Shown here piece after piece: positions 37,121 to 45,178 of a stretch of 64,000 nucleotides of DNA. The stretch spans positions 62,001-126,000 of the forward strand of contig JAYKXP010000105.1 of NCBI GenBank assembly GCA_037176845.1. Direction: 5' to 3'. This stretch comes from Paramarasmius palmivorus (taxonomy: Eukaryota > Basidiomycota > Agaricomycetes > Agaricales > Marasmiaceae). The position numbers and the translations under genes are program-made. Below the pieces are notes generated by a model. It did not search any database, had not been told where the DNA came from, and saw only the letters and a list, made by a program, of their open reading frames with translations. Numbering within the stretch: position 1 is the stretch's first letter; each line of letters starts with the position of its first letter.

Positions 37121-38765
37121 ATGTTGAATTCGCTGTAAGCATGTCTTCTTCACTTCGTTTGTACTCCGCTCATTGTGTTACAGCCCTTACACAACCCATG
37201 ACTTTCTATTCAAGGACCTCTCTGTCAAGGACATGCTTCGTCTATATCGTGTCAGTAAGGAGACGTACCACGACCTCCATGCTTTCTTTACTCGCGCTTA
37301 TCGACTAGAGCGTGTATTGTCTCCCTTTTTCTCGGCAGAGGAGATTCCGCAGTTTCGTTTCCAGCTCTGGAACTGCTCTGCTCTCGTGTCTGGGTCGACC
37401 GCATTGTCTTTCTTCAACCGCGAAAATTATGGCACAAACGATCTCGATGTCTACTCCGATGTCGATTCTCTTGACGACCTCGTAGCTTGGTTGCTGTTCA
37501 TCGGCTTTGTTTTCCATCCACGAGTCACCGCTCGGAATTCCCAACGACGAGATCTATTCGAAGCGATCGAGTATGCAAGAACTGTTCTCGTGAACAATGT
37601 GTCATATCATTTGAAGCGTATTCATCTCGATGGTGTGGATTACTTCTGCTCCGGGATAGTAGACGTGTTCGATTTCATTCGTGATGGCAAGAAGGTCCAA
37701 ATCATCGCATGCGCCTCCCATCCGTTGGGTGTAATATTGCAGTTTCATTCAAGTATGTTATTTGTTTTATGTACATGTTCGATATGCTAACCCCAGTTCG
37801 TGTTAGCCATCGTAATGAACTTCATTGGCGCCTACCATGCAGTGTCCCTTTACCCCAAATCCACTTTCGTAGACGGGAAAGGTCTACGTATGAACTGCCA
37901 GAATGCCGAGCGCGCTTGGGAGAAGTACAGCGAGAGGGGATGGACATTGGTTTCATCTGTCCCCTTGGATACGGAGTTCAGTTTGGACTCCGAACTGAGT
38001 GTCTTAGACAGAGTGGTTGGTGACAAGTTCTCCTGGGTTATTCCTCTGGAAGAATGTTCCCTGCTCCCATCTGCCCCTGACAATGTTCTTCTCAACTCGT
38101 TTGCGCTTTCGTACGAAGGCATCCAACCCCGAGTGTTGACTTCGTACATGAAGCTCCCTTCCTCCACGCCTGGTACATTATGTGTGTCCAAAGGATTCGC
38201 TTTCGCCTTGCGGTCTGCGGTTCGATATGGCTTTGTCTCGTTGGACCCTTTGCGCGAGCTGGACACACTCGATGACTAGTACGTTGCTCTTTTTGTTCAG
38301 TACGGTTAATGGCTCACGTTTGTTTCAGCGAGCGCGCTTGTTGGCACGAAGTAATTGCCAGAGCACTGAGCCGTCACTCTATCATCACGCCTTCGTTTGT
38401 GTCGGCCTACAAAGCATTGCAACAATCCCTCGATGTATATTTGTCTGTGAAACACTGTGTAACTTCTGCTCAGTTATACGTGTTGGTCAAATTCGTGGTG
38501 AACCGGGCATTACCGGCTCCTCTCCCTTTCGAGGTAAGTATCATCAGTGGCTCGTATTAATGGATCGTACTAATAGTGGGCGAAGTTCTCTCTACATCAC
38601 GAGTATCTTGAGACAGATAATGAATGCCATCTGCAGGTCATCCTTCGGTCATTTCGGCCGAAGCTTACTTCTCCTGGTAAACTCATCTTGTTGAAGCATT
38701 GGGCCGGATTGTCTATGACATTATATGTACAACACTGGCCCGATGCCTGGAAAACGCCTGTATGA
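37121..38765 (+). CDS. Nucleotidyltransferase-fold-like protein with F-box-like N-terminus
   Basis: Five exons (37121-37134, 37184-37752, 37807-38278, 38329-38533, 38577-38765) are all in phase and give 482 aa. An F-box-like helix pair (KDLSVKDMLRLYRVSK) precedes a core with SGSTAL (about residue 74) and NDLDVYSD (about 91-97). This Gly-Ser plus Asp-x-Asp pattern is the signature of the nucleotidyltransferase fold. Then follow LGVILQFHST and IVMNFIGAYHAVSLYP, with Trp-rich C-terminal pieces (HWAGLSMTLYVQHWPDAW). Proteins of this architecture are frequent and uncharacterised in agarics. Whether it transfers nucleotides is unknown; a third carboxylate was not located. The gene is intact. Confidence 0.75.
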
Positions 38766-39242
38766 TCATGTACTGTTCCTCAGCTTTGTATTACCACCAG
38801 TCTCATGTAAATTGGTTTATTTTGAACGTGGAAGACTGAATGAAACTTGAATGAGAAATTATGCATTGCTTTGGCACCCTGATAACCGAAAGGTTGAAGC
38901 TTGTTAGCTAAACATACTTCGTATCCATTGTGAATCTGTGGATTGATTCGTACATGGTCTCTTACCGATTGCGATCACTGTTGTGATCCGTGCCTCGCCG
39001 GATGTAACCAGTAGATATCTGTTTTTTTACCGTTAAACAGGCTGTGTGAGATCGGGTGTCTGTCTCTACTTGTTCTAAACCTCCGTTTCAGTTGCCATGT
39101 TCTACGTGATTTCCCCTCGGATTATGTTCTAGAATATTAAGTCGAAGCCGTTCGTGATATGTTGGGACTGTGTTAGACTTCTCCTAAACAAGCCTATAAG
39201 TACGAAGCATACGAAGCCCACCAGTTATCCGCAGTCATACAA
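38766..39242. other. Spacer inside the element
   Basis: 477 bases, AT-rich, with no open frame of interest. The TATA-like TATAAG at 39195-39200 lies 43 bases before the next ATG. Confidence 0.45.
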
Positions 39243-39577
39243 ATGCCTTCCCGTCCTAAGCTCTACGCTCGAATGGTCCCAGGGGGGAAGCCCAAGATCC
39301 AGAGGCGAGACATGGATGGTAATTCAATAGCTACTTGCCTACTGTTGCTTTATCGCTCACTTTGTCCGCGATACAGACCTCCCCAGCCAACCGCTATCGA
39401 ATTCCCCCGATACAAATGCCACTCTTGGGGGCGAAGTTGTGAGTGTTGTGCTGTTTGTGGTCGTTCTTCGAGCTTATTTTTAACTAGGGAAATTCAAATA
39501 ATCCAACACAAGTGTCTCCATCCATGCGTAGAAGCGACCGGCTGGCCAAATTGAAGAGAGTGGACTATTCCCTGTAG
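39243..39577 (+). CDS. Small basic protein (75 aa)
   Basis: Three small exons (39243-39318, 39377-39438, 39488-39577) join in phase at introns of 58 and 49 bases. The protein starts MPSRPKLYARMVPGG and ends RRSDRLAKLKRVDYSL, with a polar Asn/Ser/Pro middle. It has no hydrophobic segment and no known domain. The exact phase fit of three exons and a TATA-like box 43 bases upstream make chance less likely. An alternative reading without the second intron ends in a short hydrophobic tail, so a 63-aa tail-anchored isoform cannot be excluded. Confidence 0.5.
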
Positions 39578-40022
39578 CATACCGTGTGAATAGTGCTTTG
39601 TAATCCATGCTCAACCTGTAATGAGACCTTCGTGTGTACAACTATGTTCGTTCGGTTCCTTCATGCGGGTGTGTAACGCCTACATGATTGGCTTCCACTC
39701 ACCGAATGCCATTCATCTTCATGGGATCCTATGCTTGCATTGACTATCGTATTGAATGATTCAAAGCGCCGAACCCACTTCACTCCAACACCCAAAGGGT
39801 ACGGTACTCTGAAAAGTCTGTTCCGTTCGCCTTTATTCAGTCCATCTTTCTTCTCCGAAATAGCTGAAACTCCACCCCGCTGTCTCATGCATGTGTCTTG
39901 CCCTAAACAAGCTGCTGGATATGGAGGGCTTGGTATGAACCAATCCCTGCTGTGCTAGCACTCCTATTCTTGCACTGTATTTAACTAGTGCGCCCGTGTC
40001 AAATACTTGCGCCTGGGGCGAT
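39578..40022. other. Spacer inside the element
   Basis: 445 bases, no supported gene. TATTTAA at 39978-39984 precedes the F-box gene 2 ATG by 39 bases. Confidence 0.45.
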
Positions 40023-41666
40023 ATGGATTCAGTGACTGTATACCATGGTACTATCCTTCCCTACGTTATTTCTCTGCTCATGCTGACGTTGTAAACAGCG
40101 AACTCCCCGCAGCCTGCTACAGAATTGGGGGTCTCGTTAGGCATCAATAGACTGTCTTTATCCGTGGTGAGTCTAACCTTGTGGGAAGATTAACATCATT
40201 GCTAATGCTTCAAACCACAGAAAGCTACGCCCACTGAGGTCTGGTGCAGAATCTTCGAGTTTGTCGCCACCGGTGCATTCCGTCATGTTCTGCTCCTCTG
40301 CAAAATCTGCCGACGATGGAGGGAGATCGCCATTACGTGTGGGTCTTTGTGGAACAACATCGTTGTGTTCAATCCCCGTGTGGTTCATATCACTATGGTG
40401 GAAATGTGGTGTCGTCGTGCTGGCGCCTATCCTCTATCAGTTGACATCTTTGCTTCCTACACTCACTTGCGATCTACTACCAACATTGCGGTGATGCTTT
40501 GTCTATTCTCCCTGATAATGGCCCAAACAAACACCCTCCACTCGTTCTCATTCACGTACCCGGCGACATTGATCACCCCTACAACCTTGCCGACTCCTTC
40601 TGCGTTCACATGCCTCCGAAAGTTGGTCCTTCAATGTGCAGACTACTCGGAAGATGCAGCAAGATATTTAATTTCCCTGTTCAGGGAAGTGCAGTTGACG
40701 CGGTTGGAATGCGGCTCTCTGCATAATGTCCTTGCACCACCGCCAATACTATTCGACCGGCCGACGAACAGTTTAACGCATTTGCGCGTAGATGTGGCTT
40801 CGCCCGCCGACGTACCCCTATTGCTTTCCAGATGTCCTCGCTTATTGACACTGGACGTTTTCTTCAACCATCAAAGGGGGGAAACAGTGGGAGTATGTTC
40901 CTTCGAAACAGCGCTGACATGCCTCATTCTCAGAGGTGACATCAAGGCGAAAATAGCGCTACTCGGTCGTGGGTTGTTCCCTAACCTGACCACCGTCGAT
41001 TGTGGCAATAACGCGTTGGACGACATGTCGATATCGCCCATTGTTCTGGCCCAACAAACCTCTGGTTTCCGTTTGTCCAAACTCACTGCGTCGTGTGTAG
41101 GCGACAGTTTAGACCAACATGGCGCGCCTGATTGTTTGCTTGCCCTGCATACTATACTCGGACACTTAACTTATTTCGACGTTTCCCTTCCTGCATTTTC
41201 ATCGCGTATCGATCAGGTATTGGACCTGCCAAACGTACGAGAAATGGTCATCCGTTTTAACTCGTACAAACTACTGCCAGCTCCATTCGTCATTCCTCAA
41301 TTTCGTGTCCCAAATTTGGGCAGACTTCGGCTCGAAGATTGCAGCTCTCTGATGGACCAAGTCTTAGACCATCTAGAGACCTCGAACTGTCGTCTAAAGG
41401 AGGTCAGCATCAAATTACATAATAACATTCGCCCAAACGATGTTCATCCTATCCGATTTTTACGGGCACCATTCGCAAGTGTGGAAATACTCGATATAAC
41501 CGGTCCCCTTTCCGCATACCTTCTAGAACTACTTGCGACTACTCCTACAGTATTTCCTTCGTTAGCTTGTATTTGCGTCGCTCCATCGATGTTCTGCACT
41601 GACTTCATTCATCGCATTCGCATGCAACGTACCCTGATCCATGTAAAAATAGCAGTTCGTTCGTAG
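40023..41666 (+). CDS. F-box/LRR-like protein 2
   Basis: Three exons (40023-40047, 40099-40166, 40221-41666) join in phase and give 512 aa. The F-box is clear: TPTEVWCRIFEFVATG, then LLCKICRRWREIAITCGSLW (about residues 33-80). The remainder is LRR-like (TCLRKLVLQCADYS, VQLTRLECGSL, LPNVREMVIRFNSY, VPNLGRLRLEDCSS). This is the common agaric F-box type, and SCF-type ubiquitin ligase adaptor is the family role. It sits between the 75-aa gene and RNR2 on the same strand. Confidence 0.82.
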
Positions 41667-41816
41667 ATCCATTCGTGATAGGAGTACAGACATTTGTATC
41701 AAAGATTCCTCAGTACAGTGCCTTTGTCTCTTCGAGTGCTTGGTTTGACGTACATAAATATGCAATGCACCTCGTTTATTTCTACGCCCCCTTCACACAA
41801 TCATACAACTCTAGGA

Positions 41817-42889
41817 ATGGAACCCCTTCTCACCCCATCAGAGCAACGGTTTGTGCTTTTCCCGATTCAGTATGACGACGTACGTGATTATTTAACACCG
41901 TTTGAAGTGTCTGATGAATGCCTAGGTGTGGAAAATGTATAAGAAATCTCTTGCGTCGTTTTGGACTGTGGAAGAGGTGGATCTCTCGAAAGATCTCAAC
42001 GATTGGCGGAACGTGCTTACCACCCAAGAACGCCATTTTCTGTCTCACGTACTGGCCTTCTTCGCCGCTTCCGACGGGATAGTCAACGAGAACCTCGTAG
42101 AGCGGTTCTCAACCGAAGTACAAATTGCAGAGGCGCGAGCTTTCTACGGCTTCCAGATCATGATGGAAAACATTCATTCCGAAATGTACTCTTCCCTCAT
42201 TGCGACGTATATCGAGGACGATACCGAAAAATCGGCTCTATTTAACGCGATTGCCAATATGCCAACCATCAAGAAGAAGGCAGACTGGGCTCTCCAGTGG
42301 GCTCATGATTTAAACGTGCCCTTTGGCGTTCGGTTGGTCGCCTTTGCCGCGGTTGAAGGCATTTTCTTCTCTGGATCCTTTGCCGCTATCTTCTGGCTGA
42401 AGAAAAGGGGGCTTATGCCGGGTTTGACTTTTTCCAATGAACTGATCTCGCGGGACGAGGGTCTTCATACCGACTTTGCCTGTCTCTTGTTCAAACATCT
42501 CAATCATCCGCCCACCCATGCCGCTATAGTCAACGTCATCCGTTCTGCTGTTGAGATTGAGAAGGAATTTCTTGTAGGTATGTACAAAACGTTTGTTCTG
42601 TGTTCTATCATGCTAACTTGTTTCAGACGCCATCCCTGTAGAGCTCATCGGGATGAACAGCGGTTTGATGATCCAATACATTGAGTTCGTTGCCGATCGT
42701 CTACTCTTATCTCTTGGAGTGCCGAAGACGTTCTTTTCGACCAATCCTTTCGATTTTATGGAATTGATCTCGATGGAAGGAAAGACAAATTTCTTCGAGA
42801 AACGTGTTTCGGAGTATTCCAAAGCGAATGTCGCGTTGACGCCAGGAGTCGTGAACCGAGAATTGTACGTTCAATTGTTTGATCGTTAG
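41817..42889 (+). CDS. RNR2: Ribonucleotide reductase small subunit (R2)
   Basis: Three exons (41817-41879, 41926-42577, 42627-42889) give 325 aa. R2 makes the di-iron tyrosyl radical used by the large subunit to reduce ribonucleotides. All metal ligands fall in place: D71 ([10 protein letters not shown]), E102 and H105 (MMENIHSE), E165 ([11 protein letters not shown]), E199 and H202 ([10 protein letters not shown]), plus the radical tyrosine Y109. Two features are odd. It lacks the long N-terminal extension usual in nuclear fungal R2. The C-terminus ([12 protein letters not shown]) departs from the acidic Phe-x-x-Asp-x-Asp-Phe-type tail that docks on R1. Its position among F-box genes inside the proposed Helitron suggests captured cargo rather than the housekeeping copy, but that needs the rest of the genome. 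Confidence 0.93.
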
Positions 42890-43032
42890 ACCAATCTGAT
42901 CCTGGCCGCATAGCATTCTGGACGAAGACTTCTAAGTTGTCGCTCTACGTTTCTCCTCCTGATTTTTTTTTGTCTCATATCTCCTTTGTCAAATAAAAAC
43001 GCTTTGTGCACTGTATGCAATGGTCTGTCATC

Positions 43033-44570
43033 ATGCCAGTTTTCTCTAAGCCTCTCCGACGCGTGTACTTCCCTCCAGAGTTGCTTCTGGCTATCTTCTC
43101 ACATCTCACACCCTCTTGCAGCGTGTCCTTCCTCGAACTGTTGAAAATCACCTGGGTGTCTCGGTTCTGGCGTAATGCTGCAATACACGACAGTAACCTG
43201 TGGTCAACACTCATTCTGTCTTCTCCGGAAGCATGTCACGTTGATATGGTCAATGCGTGGCTCAGACGGTCGGGTGATCGCCTCCTGACTGTCAAGATTA
43301 TTGATCATCCAGTCTTCCCTCTATGTCCTACTCTTGCGCCTTCGCCGTTCGAAAGAATCGTTTACCAGCTCTTCGATTATTCTGCAAAGTGGAAAGAGAT
43401 CACCCTGCTGACGCCTGGGTCGATCCTTCTCCCACGCCCACGCAAGCAGATGAGTTTCGATATAGCGCAGCTTGAACTGTTGCATTTGGAATGTACGGAC
43501 ATGCCAGATGCGGTGGCAGAGTATTTTTGCTCTATTGTGGCTAAGAATGAGCTGCACACTCTCCTCATGGATTTCGCGATAGAGTCGAGCCTCGGCAGTG
43601 GGTGTCTAATCCCTTCGTGTCTATCCCTTACTACCTTGCGGTTCGTGATTCTTTCGAGCTTTCACAAATATTTCGCTGATTAAACTTAGGTGCAACTTCG
43701 ACATGGGTTTATACTCGCTCGCGGTCTTGACATGCTTCCGCCACCTCGAATTTTTGGGCGTGTGTGTCACCGAGTTCGATCCTTTGACATTCACTCGTCC
43801 ACTCAAACCATTTTCGGTGCCTGTGCGCGTATTAACCGTCACCGGGGACCTCAACGCGAAAGTCATTTTCCTGAGCTTGATGGATTGCCCTCGCTTGTAC
43901 GAATTGGACACCGGCATCGAAGACGACGAAAAGATGCCGTTGTTCTCGTTAACAGAATTCTTTTCTCGGACTGCTACTCGTATCAAACGGTTGTCCGTTT
44001 TCGTGAAGGAATCCAGCACTATCCAGTGGCCCACATTCGTCGACTTGGTCAATGACCTTCCGAACTTACATTACCTGCACCTGTCTTTTCCCAACGAGAG
44101 AGTGAGTTCGTCAACCTCCTCCGAATCGTTTAAACCTATGCTTCGATATGTCCAGTTGCACGCGCCTGCAACTGGCCGTGTCGGGGAACACGTCATCCGA
44201 ACAATCTGTGCTCGCTCTTTGAACACCTTCAAGTTCACCGGGTTCATGTTCAATTTCCCTGTGACAATGGCATATCTTGTCGAGAGGAGTGACTGTGTCG
44301 TCTGCATCACTGGAGCTGCTTACCGCAGAAGATGTGCACCATTTCTTAACGATTTTTACGAGTCCATCTACTTGGCCTCATTTGCGGCGTTTACGCTTGT
44401 CGGTTCGTTCGACGTCTATGATACTTAAACATATCCTCCGCTTCCCGCAATGCTTGCCGTCTTTGGAAGAGCTGAGTCTATCCTCGGAGTTTGTGGAACC
44501 TGCGCAAATGCGTAGGCTGAAGTCAGATAGAGGTATTGAGGTCAAATGGGTCTATTGTAATTTCCTTTGA
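43033..44570 (+). CDS. F-box/LRR-like protein 3 (possible frameshift)
   Basis: Exon 43033-43640 joins 43690 onward in phase. The N-terminus is an F-box (VYFPPELLLAIFSHL...WVSRFWRNAAIHDSNLW), followed by LRR-like strands. The frame entered at 43690 stops at 44428, giving a divergent tail. A neighbouring frame from about 44277 to 44570 continues with family-like sequence (SASLELLTAEDVHHFL, WPHLRRLRLSVRS, LPSLEELSLSSEF). A one-base shift between 44270 and 44312 would restore a full-length protein. This is the only such disruption I found inside the element, and it is in the gene nearest its right end. Confidence 0.65.
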
Positions 44571-44662
44571 GTTTTGTATATCTGGTTATGTTGTATTCTA
44601 TCGTATATTGGAATTTCATGCAACCACACGAAAAAAATGACATGTGACTATCAAATCCGAGG

Positions 44663-44700
44663 AGGGCCGTGGGGTAGCGGGCTTTGCCGGAAACGGCCCT
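44663..44700 (+). repeat. 3' subterminal inverted repeat and terminal hairpin of the Helitron
   Basis: GGGGTAGCGGG (44671-44681) is the exact inverted copy of 21242-21252. It is followed by GCCG-GAAA-CGGC (44686-44697), a stem with a GAAA loop. A larger stem, AGGGCCGT (44663-44670) with ACGGCCCT (44693-44700), encloses both. Order and spacing fit the right end of Helitron2-type elements. Confidence 0.62.
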
Positions 44701-44801
44701 ACGAGGATTATGACAATGCTGCGCACGGACCAGTTGCTTGCACGCCAGTGTAACACAATCAAAACTGTTGTGATTGCCATCATCTCTCAACTAAGCTCAT
44801 T

Positions 44802-44825
44802 GTCCCCTTCGGGGTGACATACGAA

Positions 44826-44856
<31 letters not shown>

Positions 44857-44923
44857 GGCCCCTGCACAAGGATGACACGCTTTTCCGGAGTGGTAGACCT
44901 ACGGGTCTCAATATTTATTTTAC
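44802..44923 (+). ncRNA. U6: U6 spliceosomal snRNA
   Basis: Near-invariant U6 core: a 5' CCCC-TTC-GGGG stem-loop, AATTGGAACGATACAGAGAA containing the ACAGAGA box (44840-44846), the AGC triad (44852-44854) and the internal stem-loop sequence GGCCCCTGCACAAGGATGAC. No intron interrupts it, unlike some basidiomycete U6 genes. The 3' part after CACGC diverges, forms an AGACC-TACG-GGTCT hairpin and runs into a TTTT at about 44920, taken as the Pol III terminator. The 3' end is approximate. It is only about 100 bases from the proposed element terminus. Confidence 0.92.
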
Positions 44924-45178
44924 TTCTCGTACATAATGTACGATAATCGTCCACCGTACGAGTGAGCCTGCCTGACGGGAGGTTATTCACTTTTCGCTGC
45001 TGGCAATGGTTCTGCATTCGGTTGTAGTCTCACATGGCAGTCTCGTTACTGTGAGTATTTTCGAAGTTTGGTTGTCATTCGCAGAGTCAATCAGTCGGGA
45101 GTTTTAGCAGTGGTAATAGAAGGTTATCAACGTTGACCAGTATTTGTGTATCATTTGCATGCAATGTCTACGTTGTGT

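Larger units (their letters stand above)
21242..44700 (+). mobile_element. Candidate giant Helitron2/Helentron-like element with cargo
   Basis: Seen: an 11-bp perfect inverted repeat at 21242-21252 (CCCGCTACCCC) and 44671-44681 (GGGGTAGCGGG), with a hairpin directly after the right copy. Between them lies one intact Rep/Hel transposase plus about nine further genes, all on the plus strand. Known: Helitron2/Helentron elements carry a short repeat at the 5' terminus, its inverted copy at a subterminal 3' site and a terminal hairpin, and they can capture host sequence. Inferred: the whole 23.4 kb moves as a unit. The exact right end, probably within some 20 bases after 44700, and the host dinucleotide could not be fixed. 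Alternatively, a smaller Helitron ends soon after 29.6 kb and the remaining genes are a host cluster, but I found no second copy of the terminal motif inside. Confidence 0.6.

Noticed and set aside
36824..37138. Continuation of F-box gene 1 frame beyond 36823
   Set aside because: A clear GTGAGT...TTATTAG intron follows, the extension has no LRR character, and its end overlaps the promoter and first exon of the next gene.
41817..42889. Direct viral origin of the R2 gene
   Set aside because: The compact R2 form without N-terminal extension also occurs in eukaryotes, and the gene has typical fungal introns. Without a tree nothing supports transfer from a virus.
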